36,761 nt of DNA from Acidimicrobiia bacterium (GTDB lineage Bacteria > Actinomycetota > Acidimicrobiia > Spongiisociales > UBA4744), in NCBI GenBank assembly GCA_024763085.1, contig JANTGE010000005.1, positions 1-36,761 of the forward strand, written 5' to 3'. Under the pieces are notes generated by a model. The model made no database searches and was not told where the DNA came from. It saw only the letters and a list, made by a program, of their open reading frames with translations. The position numbers were made by a program, and so were the translations under genes. Below, piece after piece: positions 1 to 9,398 of this stretch (its first letter is position 1; each line of letters starts with the position of its first letter).

Positions 1-356
1 CCGGCGTTGACGACCGTCAGGCTTCGGACGCGATCAGGATGATCGACAGCGATCTGGAACCCGACCATCCCGCCGAGTGAGAGACCGACGAAGTGGGCGG
101 ATTCGATGTGCAGGGCATCGAGCAGCCCGATCACATCTTCGGCGAACATCGGGATGGTGTAGGGGCCCGGAGGTCTGCCGGATCGGCCGTGGCCTCGCAG
201 ATCGACAAAGATGACACGGTATCGCTCGGAGAACGGATCCCGCTGGTAGGGCCATCCGGCGCCAGTCGAGCCGAGGCCGTGCAGGAACACCACCGGTTCT
301 CCCGATCCCAGCTCTTCGTAGTGCAGGTCGATGCCTGCGACGGATACCGACGGCAT
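1..356 (-). CDS. alpha/beta hydrolase (partial; C-terminus lies beyond the window start)
   Basis: Reverse-strand reading MPSVSVAGIDLHYEELGSGEPVVFLHGLGSTGAGW...VDLRGHGRSGRP...FVGLSLGGMVGFQ: oxyanion HG motif and nucleophile elbow GLSLGG. ATG at 356 is preceded by TAGGAT with 7-nt spacing; an alternative in-frame ATG is at 365. Confidence 0.85.
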   Translation of the reverse strand, partial: MPSVSVAGIDLHYEELGSGEPVVFLHGLGSTGAGWPYQRDPFSERYRVIFVDLRGHGRSGRPPGPYTIPMFAEDVIGLLDALHIESAHFVGLSLGGMVGFQIAVDHPDRVRSLTVVNA

Positions 357-463
357 AGCCGGCATCCTATGCGAGACGTCGCCGTCCTGCATCGACGAGC
401 CGGCCCAGGAGACCGGTGGAGGGCAGACGGCGCGGCCCGGCGCCGGTCCGATATGGTGAGGGT

Positions 464-751
464 GTGTACTTCGCCGAACGGCAGATCGAAGAGGCCATAG
501 AACGAGGCGAGTTCGATGACCTCGAAGGAGCAGGCAAGCCGATTCCCGACCTCGACGGTGACTACGACCCGCTCTGGTGGGTGCGGTCGTTCGTTCAGCG
601 GTCCCGGGCCCAAGAGGCAGCGTGGGCCCTCCGCCGGGAAATCCGGCGAGCTCGCGTCCACGGTGATGTCGATCGTCTCCGAACGCTGCGTGATGCCGTG
701 GCCGAAGTGAACCGGCACCTCGACCCTGATGAACGCCTCGAGCCGTTGTAG
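464..751 (+). CDS. DUF1992 (DnaJ-homologue subfamily C member 28-like) domain protein
   Basis: Motif AERQIEEAIERGEFDDLEGAGKPIPDL is typical of DUF1992. GTG at 464 preferred over the ORF-track start 416 because TATGGT lies 6 nt upstream. Confidence 0.8.
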   Translation: MYFAERQIEEAIERGEFDDLEGAGKPIPDLDGDYDPLWWVRSFVQRSRAQEAAWALRREIRRARVHGDVDRLRTLRDAVAEVNRHLDPDERLEPL

Positions 752-760
752 GGTGCTCAT

Positions 761-1726
761 ATGAACATCCTGGTTCTCGGAGGCACGTCGTTCTTTGGCA
801 GCGCCATCGTTCGCCGGCTTCTCGACCGTGGCGATCAGGTCACGGTCTTCTCCCGGGGAGCGGTCCGGCCGGAGTGGTGGGACCGGGCCGACCATGTCAC
901 CGGCGATCGGTTCGACGCCGCGTCCCTCGAGCAGATCCGAGGGCGGACATTCGACGCGGCCATCGACAACATCGCCTACACGGGCCGGGACGTCTCCATC
1001 CTTCTGGATGTGCTGTCGGCCGGGCGCTACATCCTGACATCGAGCTCGGCGGTCTACTCGACCGTCGCCGGGTATCCGCCATATCGGGAAGACGACGTCG
1101 ACCTCTCGTTTCGGCCACCGAAGGACGAGGCCGATTCGCCCCGATGGTCCTACACGGTTGGCAAGCTCACCGCGGAGCAGGCAGTGGTCGAACGATGCCA
1201 CTTGCCGTGGACGATCATTCGGCCTCCGATCGTGCTCGGCCCGCACGATCCCACGTTGCGCGGCTGGTACTACTTCCAGCGACTCCTCGACGGCGGCCCG
1301 ATCCTGGTTCCCTGCTGCGGTGAGCGAAGCTTCCGGATCGTCTACTCGGAAGATCTCGCCGCGGGGTACCTCCTCGCTCTAGACGCCCCGGTGGCCGCCG
1401 GCCGCACCTACAACATCGCCCAACAGGAGATCGTCCGCCTCTCCGACTTCCTGACCGCCGCTGCAGCAGGGCTTGGCGCCGACGTCGAACTGGTGGAGGT
1501 AACCAGGAACGAGTTGAAGAACGCCGGGGTGGTCGGGCCGTACGATCGGATGTCCAACTTCATTCCCAATGTGTCCAGTGCCGTCACCGAACTCGGTTAC
1601 CGGTCGTCGCCGTTCGACGAGTGGGTCGCGGCGACCGCCCGTTGGTACCGGGATGACTACGACGGCCCCGACGCCCCCGGGTATGAGCATCGCGACGTCG
1701 AGCTACGGATCGCCGCAAGCCGCTGA
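761..1726 (+). CDS. NAD-dependent epimerase/dehydratase (extended SDR)
   Basis: N-terminal MNILVLGGTSFFGSAIVRRLLDRGDQVTVFSRG Rossmann motif; YTVGKLTAEQ; WTIIRPPIVLGP. Confidence 0.9.
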   Translation: MNILVLGGTSFFGSAIVRRLLDRGDQVTVFSRGAVRPEWWDRADHVTGDRFDAASLEQIRGRTFDAAIDNIAYTGRDVSILLDVLSAGRYILTSSSAVYSTVAGYPPYREDDVDLSFRPPKDEADSPRWSYTVGKLTAEQAVVERCHLPWTIIRPPIVLGPHDPTLRGWYYFQRLLDGGPILVPCCGERSFRIVYSEDLAAGYLLALDAPVAAGRTYNIAQQEIVRLSDFLTAAAAGLGADVELVEVTRNELKNAGVVGPYDRMSNFIPNVSSAVTELGYRSSPFDEWVAATARWYRDDYDGPDAPGYEHRDVELRIAASR

Positions 1727-1755
1727 GGCCGGCGCGAACCGTATAGAGTGACTCG

Positions 1756-3084
1756 ATGCAGATCGTCATCGTCGGTGCCGGCGCCGTCGGCTCCTATCTC
1801 GCCGAACGGTTCTCGCTGGAGGGTCAGGACGTCGTCGTCATCGAGTCCGACCCGGCCCGAGCGGCCCAGGTGCAGGCGGCCCTCGACTGTCTCGTCATTA
1901 CCGGCAACGGCGCATCCGCCGCCACGATCGAACAGGCCGGTTCCGGCGCCACCGATCTTCTCGTAGCGGTCAGCTCGTCAGACGCCGTCAACGTGCTGGC
2001 CTGTAACTCGGCGACGAAACTGGGGATCCCACATACGGTGGCCCGGGTCGAAGACCCCGGACTGAAGCCCGAGGTGGAAGCCCTCGGTGTCGATCTCGTC
2101 ATCGACCCAGATGAGGCCGCCGCCCGCGATCTCCTGCGGCTGGTCGGGACCGGCCACGTCGCCGAACTGGTCGAATTCGCCGACGGGCAGCTTGTTCTCG
2201 TCGGCGCCTACGTCGACGCCGACTCGCCGATCGTCGGTGTGACACTGGCCGAGCTGCGACAGGGTGTCGAAGGGTGGAACTGGTTGGTCCTCGCCATCGT
2301 GCGCGGCGGAGAGACCTCGATAGCGAGAGGAGACTCGACCCTGCAGCCCGGTGATCATGTGATCCTCATGGCCACGGCCGAAAGCACCCGGGAGCCGTTC
2401 CGGCTCCTCGGGCTCAGCGACCGTCCCGCCGACAAGGTCGTCATCCTTGGCGCAACCAGGCTGGCGCAGGTCACCGCAGCGCTGCTCGCCCGCCACGGCC
2501 ACCGGACCACCCTCGTCGACGAGGACCAGGATCGATGCGTCCTGCTCGCCGAGTCCCTTCCCGACACGGTTGTTGTCTGCGCCGATCCCGCAGACCCGCG
2601 AGTCTTGGAGGAGATAGGCATCGACGACCGTGACGCCGTGCTGGCGCTCACCGGCTGGGACGACCGGAACGTCCTTGGTTGCCTCGTCGCCCGTGCCCTC
2701 GGCGCAGGGGAAGTCATCGCGCGCTTCACGAACATCGATCTGGTCGGGGTCCTCGGCGGATCGGGCATCGACGCCATGATCAGTCCCAGGCTGTCTGCCG
2801 CCAATGAGATCCTCCGATTTGTGCGACGTGGTGTCGTCTACTCCGCGGTGACCATCCCGGGATCGGATGCCGAAGTCCTCGAACTGGCGGTCGGTCCGGA
2901 ATCGCCGGCGCTTGGCCGCACGCTTGCCGAGATGAGCCTTCCGAAGTCGGTCGTGATCGGCGGGGTGGAACGTGACGGTGAGTCGTTTGTCCCCAGGGGA
3001 GCCACCCGTATCGAGGAGGGAGACCGGTTGATCGTCGCCGCGCTGCCCGAGGGAATCCGGCTGGCGGAAGAACTGTCCGGCTGA
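1756..3084 (+). CDS. trkA: Trk system potassium uptake regulatory subunit TrkA (two RCK_N/RCK_C halves)
   Basis: MQIVIVGAGAVGSYLAERFSLEGQDVVVIESDP plus second nucleotide-binding half VVILGATRLAQVTAALLARHGHRTTLVDED; followed by trkH. Confidence 0.93.
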   Translation: MQIVIVGAGAVGSYLAERFSLEGQDVVVIESDPARAAQVQAALDCLVITGNGASAATIEQAGSGATDLLVAVSSSDAVNVLACNSATKLGIPHTVARVEDPGLKPEVEALGVDLVIDPDEAAARDLLRLVGTGHVAELVEFADGQLVLVGAYVDADSPIVGVTLAELRQGVEGWNWLVLAIVRGGETSIARGDSTLQPGDHVILMATAESTREPFRLLGLSDRPADKVVILGATRLAQVTAALLARHGHRTTLVDEDQDRCVLLAESLPDTVVVCADPADPRVLEEIGIDDRDAVLALTGWDDRNVLGCLVARALGAGEVIARFTNIDLVGVLGGSGIDAMISPRLSAANEILRFVRRGVVYSAVTIPGSDAEVLELAVGPESPALGRTLAEMSLPKSVVIGGVERDGESFVPRGATRIEEGDRLIVAALPEGIRLAEELSG

Positions 3085-4535
3085 TGCGGCTTCGGCATCT
3101 GCTCCACGTCGTCGGAGCCGTCGTCGCAGCCGTGGGCCTGTCGATGGTCGCGGCCGTCGTGGCCGCTCTGCTCCACCGTGAGTGGCAGGTGGCGCTCGGC
3201 ATCGGAGGAGCCGCAGTCACCACCGCACTGGTCGGATTGGCGGTGTGGAGGCTGTTCGACCGGCCGGGCGAGTTGAACACCAAAGAGGGCTTCGCCGCCG
3301 TCGGCCTCGCCTGGATTGCCATCTGTCTGTTCGGTGCGCTTCCCTACCTGTTCACGGGAACCATCGGGAACGTCACCGACGCCGTGTTCGAGGCGAGTGC
3401 CGGCTTCACCACCACCGGTGCCTCGATCATTCCCGATCCGGGCCTACTTCCCAGAGGCATCCTGCTGTGGAGGTCGCTCACCCAGTGGATCGGCGGCATG
3501 GGGATCATCGTGCTTTCCATCGCCATCCTTCCGTTGCTCGGCATGGGAGCTGTGCAGCTCGCGAGAGCGGAGAGCCCAGGTCCTGCCCCTGATCGGCTGA
3601 CCCCACGATTCCGCGAAACGGCCAAGCGGCTGTGGTTGGTCTACGTTGCGTTCACGCTGGCCGAGGTGTTGCTGCTATGGGCCGGCGACATGACGCTCTT
3701 CGAGGCGGTCAACCATGCGTTCACCACCATGTCCACCGGAGGGTTCAGCACCGACGCCGGATCGCTCGGCGCCTTCTCGGCCTACTCCCAGTGGGTGGTC
3801 ATCTTGTTCATGGTGATCGCCGGAGCATCCTTCGCGCTGCACTTCCGGGCGCTGCGCCGACCCTCCGAGTACGCCAGAAGCGCCGAGTTCCGCCTGTACC
3901 TGGCCATCATCGCCGCCGCATCGATCATGGTGATCCTCGGCGAGTGGGGAGGTCACATCCATGACACCATTCGGGGCGCCATCTTCACCGCGGTCTCCAT
4001 CATCACCACCACCGGGTACGCCACCGTCGACTTCGGAGGGTGGGGTCCGGCCTTGCAGATCATGATCGTCGGACTGATGTTCGTCGGTGGCATGGCCGGG
4101 TCGACCGCCGGTTCGGTCAAGACGTACCGCCTCGAGGTGCTGTTCGAAGCTTCACGCGCCGACGTACGGCGGCTCATCTACCCGCGAGGGGTATTCCCGA
4201 CCCGCATCGGAAAGCGAGGCGTCGTCCCCGACGCGATCGTCGAAGCCGTCCAGACCTTCTTCCTGCTCTACATGTTCGCCTTCATGACCGGCACGTTCCT
4301 GCTTGCGGTCGTCTCTACCCTCAGTGGATCCCCCCTCGACGTCATCTCGTCGGCATCGGCGGTGGCATCGTCCCTCGGCAACGTCGGGCCGGGCCTCGGC
4401 ATGGTGGGGCCCAGTCGCCACTACCTTGCAGTGCCGGCGGCCGGCAAGTGGCTGCTGTCGTCACTGATGATCGTCGGACGGTTGGAAATCCTGCCGATCC
4501 TCATGCTGTTCAACCGGGACTTGTGGCGCCGCTAG
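3084..4535 (+). CDS. trkH: Trk-type potassium transporter TrkH
   Basis: Selectivity-filter-like repeats FTTTGAS, FTTMSTGGFST, ITTTGYAT, SSLGNVGPG; TGATG overlap with trkA. Confidence 0.93.
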   Translation: MRLRHLLHVVGAVVAAVGLSMVAAVVAALLHREWQVALGIGGAAVTTALVGLAVWRLFDRPGELNTKEGFAAVGLAWIAICLFGALPYLFTGTIGNVTDAVFEASAGFTTTGASIIPDPGLLPRGILLWRSLTQWIGGMGIIVLSIAILPLLGMGAVQLARAESPGPAPDRLTPRFRETAKRLWLVYVAFTLAEVLLLWAGDMTLFEAVNHAFTTMSTGGFSTDAGSLGAFSAYSQWVVILFMVIAGASFALHFRALRRPSEYARSAEFRLYLAIIAAASIMVILGEWGGHIHDTIRGAIFTAVSIITTTGYATVDFGGWGPALQIMIVGLMFVGGMAGSTAGSVKTYRLEVLFEASRADVRRLIYPRGVFPTRIGKRGVVPDAIVEAVQTFFLLYMFAFMTGTFLLAVVSTLSGSPLDVISSASAVASSLGNVGPGLGMVGPSRHYLAVPAAGKWLLSSLMIVGRLEILPILMLFNRDLWRR

Positions 4536-5127
4536 TCGCACCGGCTCCGACCATCGATCCGAGCGACGTCAGACCGGCGGCGGCAAGCAGATGCCAAACC
4601 GCATGCCCCTGGAGTGGCGAATCCGGAAAGCACAACGGGCCGCCGGTGCTGCTGGACGCATAGACGAGCAGGCCGGCGGCGAGCAGCCCCAGGCCGGGGA
4701 GCGCTCGTCGGCGGTGAGGGCTGCGGAACAGCTGCACGGCGGCGAAGCCGATGGCGAGGCCGGTGACGACATGCCGGGAAGCCGGGAACGCAACCATGAG
4801 TGCCGTAGCGGTAGCGGCCCCGGCTATCCACCCCAGGCGCCCGGTACGACCAAGCCGCGCACCGGTCGAGGCCCCGAGCCACGTCGCGAGCGCCACGACC
4901 GTCGCCGACTCGATCGGTGCGGTCCACGGCTGTGCCGACGCGTGGAACAGCAGGCTGGACGCGCCGACGGATGCCAGCAGCACTCCGTACCAGCGGCGGT
5001 CCCGGTCGGTGGCACGGGCGGCCACCCACACACCGGCGCCGACGAAGCCGAGGGCCGAGAGGGCATCGACGGGCTGGGCGAGCAGCCCGGCGTGGATCGT
5101 CTCGCAGTCGCCGGCCTGAGGGATCAT
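4510..5127 (-). CDS. alkaline ceramidase-like / CREST-superfamily membrane protein
   Basis: Membrane protein with DCETIHAG, SLLFHAS and HAVWHLLAA motifs resembling the CREST superfamily; convergent with and overlapping the trkH 3' end by 26 nt. Confidence 0.6.
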   Translation of the reverse strand: MIPQAGDCETIHAGLLAQPVDALSALGFVGAGVWVAARATDRDRRWYGVLLASVGASSLLFHASAQPWTAPIESATVVALATWLGASTGARLGRTGRLGWIAGAATATALMVAFPASRHVVTGLAIGFAAVQLFRSPHRRRALPGLGLLAAGLLVYASSSTGGPLCFPDSPLQGHAVWHLLAAAGLTSLGSMVGAGATSGATSPG

Positions 5128-5157
5128 GCCCCCATTCTGGCCGGGTAACGTAGGCAC

Positions 5158-6171
5158 ATGCAGCGTCCTGGGTTCCTTTTCAAGGTCATCGTTGCGGTCG
5201 TTCGCGCCGTGGCAACCCAGATCGTGCATCGACTCCTGTGCGGACCGTTGGTGTCGACCTGGCCGTGGAGCGTCGAGCTGCGGGTGGTGGCGTTGCGGGC
5301 CCTCTTCCAGGCCGGGTCGATGGATCGCAAGGCCCGCAAGAGCGCCGAGATTTTCATCGACCCGCCGCTTCCCCGCCGACTCAAGGGGATCATGGAACGT
5401 ATTCCGGCCGTTCTGGGAGATCGTCCCGGCGAGTGGCTGGTCCGCAAAGGGACCGACCTCGACGATGTCGCCACCGTCCTGTACTTTCACGGTGGTGGCT
5501 ACTTCGGCGGCAGTCCGGGCACGCACCGGTACTTCACGTCGACGCTGGCGTGGGAGACCCACACCACGTTGTTCTCCCTCGACTATCGACTCGCCCCAGA
5601 GCACCGGTTCCCTGCAGCCCTCGACGACGCCTACGCCGCCTACTTGGATCTGCTGGCCGCCGGGACCGATCCGGCCCGTCTGTTCCTCTCCGGGGACTCG
5701 GCCGGGGGAGGGCTCGCCCTGGCGCTCTTGCTCCGCCTACGAGACGAGAGCAAACCGATGCCGGCCGGCGCTTTCGTGTTCTCGCCCTACACCGACCTCG
5801 CCCACACCGCCGAGTCGATCCGCATGAACGCCAAGACGGACTACCTGTCGATCGCCCCGAGCCTCGATCGGATACCGCCGAACCTGCTGTATCTCGGCGA
5901 CACCGACCCGCATCATCCGTGGGCGTCTCCCCTCTATGGGGACTTCGCAGGGCTTCCCCGTCTGCTGCTGTTCGCCGGTGGGAAGGAGATGATCCTCGAC
6001 GACTCGGTGAGGGTGGCCGAGAAAGCCGCGGCTGCCGGGGTCGAGGTGACGCTGCACATCGAAGACGACATGATGCACGTATGGCCGGTGGTGGTGCCGG
6101 AGCAACCTGCGGCGAAGCGGGCGCTGGCAATCGCCGCAGAGTTCGTCGCTCGCCGGGAGACAGCCGAGTAG
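5158..6171 (+). CDS. alpha/beta hydrolase fold-3 (hormone-sensitive lipase-like esterase)
   Basis: YFHGGGYFGGSPGTHRYF oxyanion motif, FLSGDSAGGGLALAL nucleophile elbow, C-terminal HVWPVV His. Confidence 0.92.
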   Translation: MQRPGFLFKVIVAVVRAVATQIVHRLLCGPLVSTWPWSVELRVVALRALFQAGSMDRKARKSAEIFIDPPLPRRLKGIMERIPAVLGDRPGEWLVRKGTDLDDVATVLYFHGGGYFGGSPGTHRYFTSTLAWETHTTLFSLDYRLAPEHRFPAALDDAYAAYLDLLAAGTDPARLFLSGDSAGGGLALALLLRLRDESKPMPAGAFVFSPYTDLAHTAESIRMNAKTDYLSIAPSLDRIPPNLLYLGDTDPHHPWASPLYGDFAGLPRLLLFAGGKEMILDDSVRVAEKAAAAGVEVTLHIEDDMMHVWPVVVPEQPAAKRALAIAAEFVARRETAE

Positions 6172-6266
6172 CTGCGGAGGCCGGGTTTCCGGAGGGTCGT
6201 CGCCGGCGCTCGACGGCAACGTGAGCGCCGTCTGGGCGATCACGTGCGGCGTCGGCTGCAGCCGTC

Positions 6267-7328
6267 TTAGGAGTTCGCCTCGTCTTCGTCTTCGCCGCTG
6301 CCGAGACGGACAAGGCCGCACTCATCGCACACGCGGCGAACGATCCCGACTCCTGACGTGACGACTCGCCACGTGTGCTGATGGCCGGGCGGGATGTACC
6401 TTCCGTTCAAGGCAGGCAGGTGGTCGAGCGGCCAGATGCCGGTCTGACGGAGACCGTCGAGGAGGCGTGCCCATTGCCAACCGAGCTTGGAGCGGACCAC
6501 CGCCATGCGGCTCGGGCCGTGAGGCAAGGTCGGCTCCGGCTCGGGTTCCGGCGCAGGCTCTGGTTCGGCTGTGGCGGCTTCCTCCCGGGCCGAAGGTTCG
6601 GGATGTACGATCTTTCGTCGACGGAATCGAGGAGGCTGAGGAGGTGCCGGCTGCGGGGCCTCTGGTGCGGTTGTGGTCCAGGGGTCGGCGGGCAGCTCTG
6701 ACGGCGGGTGAGGTGGTTCGAGTTCCGTCGGTTCCTCTGGCGCAGGTGGTGCCGGAGGCTGCTCGACGATCGGGGGCGAAGGTTGCGGCCTCGCCTCGGG
6801 TGCCGGCTGCGGCAGTTCGCGGGTCGGTGCGGGTTCCGCCGGTGCCGCCGGCGGTTGGTCGAGCAGGGGTCCAGGGGAAGGCTGGTCGAGGAGCGGCTCG
6901 GACGTAGCCGACGGTTGGTCGAGCATCGGTGCGGGTGTCGGCGGCGCGGCTCGTTGATCCGAAGGCGTTGCCGTGCCCGTCGGTTCCGCTTCGAGCCGAC
7001 GCTGGGCCTTCTCCATCTTGCGGCGCCGCTTCTCCTCCCTGGCGAGACGTTTCCGTTCCTTCTTGGTGAGTGGTGGAGGCTCTTGCACGAGCGGGAACGC
7101 CGCGAATGCCGCCGGGTTGTCGGGGAGGAAATGCACCCGATCGTCGCCGATGACGAGTTCGAACCGGCCGTGGCCCAGCCGGTAGATGGTCACCGCATCC
7201 TTCGACCATGAGCCCAGAGTCTCGGTTCTCCCGGCGACGGTCAGGGTGTCGCCGTCGACGCGCATGACGGCCGACAATGACGATCCGGGGTCGTCTGGGA
7301 GCTCGATCGTACCGGTGAACCTGATCAT
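6267..7328 (-). CDS. uncharacterised protein: N-terminal beta-rich (PH-like) region, Lys/Arg-rich linker, long Pro-rich segment, C-terminal HxH...CxxC putative zinc ribbon
   Basis: Continuous ORF; KKERKRLAREEKRRRKMEKAQRR, repeated LLDQPS in a Pro/Glu-rich stretch, C-terminal GHQHTWRVVTSGVGIVRRVCDECGLVRLG. Confidence 0.75.
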   Translation of the reverse strand: MIRFTGTIELPDDPGSSLSAVMRVDGDTLTVAGRTETLGSWSKDAVTIYRLGHGRFELVIGDDRVHFLPDNPAAFAAFPLVQEPPPLTKKERKRLAREEKRRRKMEKAQRRLEAEPTGTATPSDQRAAPPTPAPMLDQPSATSEPLLDQPSPGPLLDQPPAAPAEPAPTRELPQPAPEARPQPSPPIVEQPPAPPAPEEPTELEPPHPPSELPADPWTTTAPEAPQPAPPQPPRFRRRKIVHPEPSAREEAATAEPEPAPEPEPEPTLPHGPSRMAVVRSKLGWQWARLLDGLRQTGIWPLDHLPALNGRYIPPGHQHTWRVVTSGVGIVRRVCDECGLVRLGSGEDEDEANS

Positions 7329-7358
7329 GGAAGTCCGTTCTCGCGCCTCGCGGCGTCG

Positions 7359-7387
7359 TTGTCAAGCGCGGCAGCGTCCTCTATGCT
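7359..7387 (+). promoter_or_regulatory. sigma70-like promoter TTGTCA-N17-TATGCT
   Basis: -35 TTGTCA at 7359-7364, 17-nt spacer, -10 TATGCT at 7382-7387; start codon 11 nt downstream. Confidence 0.65.
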
Positions 7388-7398
7388 GCCGAAGCTTC

Positions 7399-8022
7399 AT
7401 GTCCGACTCTTTCATTCTGCCGTCCCCCTGGAGTATGGCGCGCCAGGGTTTCCCCCGCCTGGTCGAGGCAACGCTCGTTCCGCTGGCCCTCTTCTATGGG
7501 TTCCTGCAACTCGCCGGCGTCGCCGGCGGTCTGGCCGCGGCGCTGATCTGGTCGTATGCAGCGCTTGGCCGCAGATTGTTGACCGGCAGGCCTGTCACCG
7601 GCGTCCTGTTGCTCGGCGTCGCGGGAATCACCGTCCGCACCGCTATTGCATTCGTCACCAACAGCGTCTTCGTGTACTTCCTCCAACCGACCCTCGTTAC
7701 CGTCGCCATGGGTGTCGCGTTTCTGGTTTCGCTTGCGATGGGCAGGCCGCTTGCGCAGCGGCTCGCGGACGACTTCGTTGTACTTCCGGATGAGATATCG
7801 ACCGACCCGAAGGTCCGCCGTTTCTTTCATCAGATTTCGATGCTGTGGGGCGTTGTGCTGCTTGGCACCGCGGCAGGGAGCCTCTGGCTGCTCTCGACGC
7901 AGCCGATCGGGACGTTTCTCGTCGCGAAGACGGCTTTGTCGATCGGGGTGACCGGCCTTGCGGTCACCTATTCGTGGGCTGTGTTCCAGAGGCTCCTTCG
8001 GCGCCATGCCGTCGTCTTCTGA
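7399..8022 (+). CDS. VC0807-like / septation-A-like integral membrane protein
   Basis: Multi-TM protein MSDSFILPSPWSMARQGFPRLVEATLVPLALFYGFLQLAGVAGG...; TTGTCA-17-TATGCT promoter just upstream of ATG 7399. The ORF-track start 7186 is an unlikely extension. Confidence 0.65.
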   Translation: MSDSFILPSPWSMARQGFPRLVEATLVPLALFYGFLQLAGVAGGLAAALIWSYAALGRRLLTGRPVTGVLLLGVAGITVRTAIAFVTNSVFVYFLQPTLVTVAMGVAFLVSLAMGRPLAQRLADDFVVLPDEISTDPKVRRFFHQISMLWGVVLLGTAAGSLWLLSTQPIGTFLVAKTALSIGVTGLAVTYSWAVFQRLLRRHAVVF

Positions 8023-8047
8023 TCTCACCCCAGCGAAAAGACGACGG
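8009..8047. terminator. bidirectional hairpin between convergent genes
   Basis: Perfect 10-bp inverted repeat CCGTCGTCTT (8009-8018) / AAGACGACGG (8038-8047), 19-nt loop holding both stop codons. Confidence 0.55.
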
Positions 8048-8759
8048 TGAGGGTGACGGTCACCGTTTGGGTGCCCGGTTCGATAGGCGTCACCGTGTCC
8101 TCGGCGATGCCCTTGTAGACAGGATACGGCACCGGTCCACCGCCGAAGGTCTCCGAGATCGACATGGCCGGACCGAGGGGGAGGCCCGCGAGATCCGCGA
8201 GCTGCTGGGCTTTGGCCTTGGCGTCGTTCCACGCCTGCTCTCGTGCCGCTTTCAAGAGAGCCGAGTCCTCCTCGATGTTGAAACTGACTCCGTTGACGAT
8301 GGTGCTGTCACCGCCGGCGGCCACGGCGTCGTCGATGATGCGGCCGGCCCGGTCGACGTCGCGGATCTTGACCCGCAGTGTGTTGCTGACCCGGTAGCCG
8401 ACGATCTGTGGCTGGTCGTTCCGATAGTCATACTCGGGGTTGATCGAGTAGTTGGCGGTGCTGATGTCGTCCCTACCGACGCCGTTGGACGTCAGGGCAT
8501 CGATGACGGCCGTTGCCAGCTCGGCGGCGTCCCTCGTGGCCTCGCCAACCGACTGCCGGGACAACGAGATGCCGAGGGTAAGCACCAGCGTGTCCGGGGT
8601 GCCGGAAACCTCTCCTGTTCCCGTGACGGTGATCCCCATCTGGGTTTGCGCTCCGGCAGGTTGCACATTGACCACAGGGCGCTGCACCTGCGCAGTGGGG
8701 ACACTGCATGCTGTCGCCACCAGGGCGATCGCCGCAGCCATGGCCAAGGCTCGACGCAT
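8025..8759 (-). CDS. SIMPL (DUF541) domain lipoprotein
   Basis: MRRALAMAAAIALVATACS lipobox; ITVTGTGEVSGTPDTLVLTLGIS and A..QAWNDAKAKAQQLADLAGLPLG typical of SIMPL proteins; AAGGAGG Shine-Dalgarno upstream. Confidence 0.9.
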   Translation of the reverse strand: MRRALAMAAAIALVATACSVPTAQVQRPVVNVQPAGAQTQMGITVTGTGEVSGTPDTLVLTLGISLSRQSVGEATRDAAELATAVIDALTSNGVGRDDISTANYSINPEYDYRNDQPQIVGYRVSNTLRVKIRDVDRAGRIIDDAVAAGGDSTIVNGVSFNIEEDSALLKAAREQAWNDAKAKAQQLADLAGLPLGPAMSISETFGGGPVPYPVYKGIAEDTVTPIEPGTQTVTVTLTVVFSLG

Positions 8760-8812
8760 GAGGAACCTCCTTCTTCGATCTTTGGACGTCGGGCTGCCGC
8801 TCGTCGGTTCCC

Positions 8813-9340
8813 TCATTTGACGATCTCGGCGTCGAACCGGTAGAGGCGAACGGGTTCACCCGGTGTGATGCCTGCCTTTTGAGACGCGATGGCCACCTGC
8901 AGCTTCGGGTCGTCCACGCCGGGCAAGTCGGGGAGCAGCAGGCCTCGTCTGCCGTCCGTGGCCTCGACAATGACCCCGTACCGTTTCGGATCGAGCTCGT
9001 CCAGGCTGCGAATCGGCTCAGGTTCGCCGAGCAGATATACGGTGACGTCGAGGTCGTCGACCTCGTCGAGCGTCAACGGACGGAACCGGGGGTCGGAGAC
9101 GGCCGCGTTGACGGCTTGGCGAGCGATTTCACCGAACAGGGTCGGTTGGGTACCGCCGACACTCCCGATGCATCCTCTGAGAGGACCTTCTTCGGCGCCG
9201 GGCGGTGCCGGTTCATGGAGTGACACGAAGACGCCTTGTGCGGGGCGGTCTCCCGGCAGACCGGATACGTCGAGGAGGCGGCCGGTGGTGAGGTAGTGAC
9301 GGATGGCGTCCCTCGCCAGCCGCACGTACGGGTGTTCCAT
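8813..9340 (-). CDS. AMMECR1 domain protein
   Basis: GVFVSLHE...LRGCIGSVGGTQPTLFGEIARQAVNAAVSDPRFRPLTLDEVDDLDVTVYLL matches the AMMECR1 signature (LRGCIG); TAGCCT 7 nt before ATG 9340. Confidence 0.93.
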   Translation of the reverse strand: MEHPYVRLARDAIRHYLTTGRLLDVSGLPGDRPAQGVFVSLHEPAPPGAEEGPLRGCIGSVGGTQPTLFGEIARQAVNAAVSDPRFRPLTLDEVDDLDVTVYLLGEPEPIRSLDELDPKRYGVIVEATDGRRGLLLPDLPGVDDPKLQVAIASQKAGITPGEPVRLYRFDAEIVK

Positions 9341-9398
9341 GGGCAGAAGGCTACCGAAAACACCACGTGGAGCGGTACGAGGCCTAGTCTCGATCTTC

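Noticed and set aside
131-1246. 371-aa reverse-strand ORF and many similar long overlapping ORFs (e.g. 9236-10954, 15701-17143, 19889-21676, 28711-30732)
   Set aside because: They lie antisense or out of frame to clearly recognisable genes; compositionally biased shadow ORFs expected in high-GC DNA.
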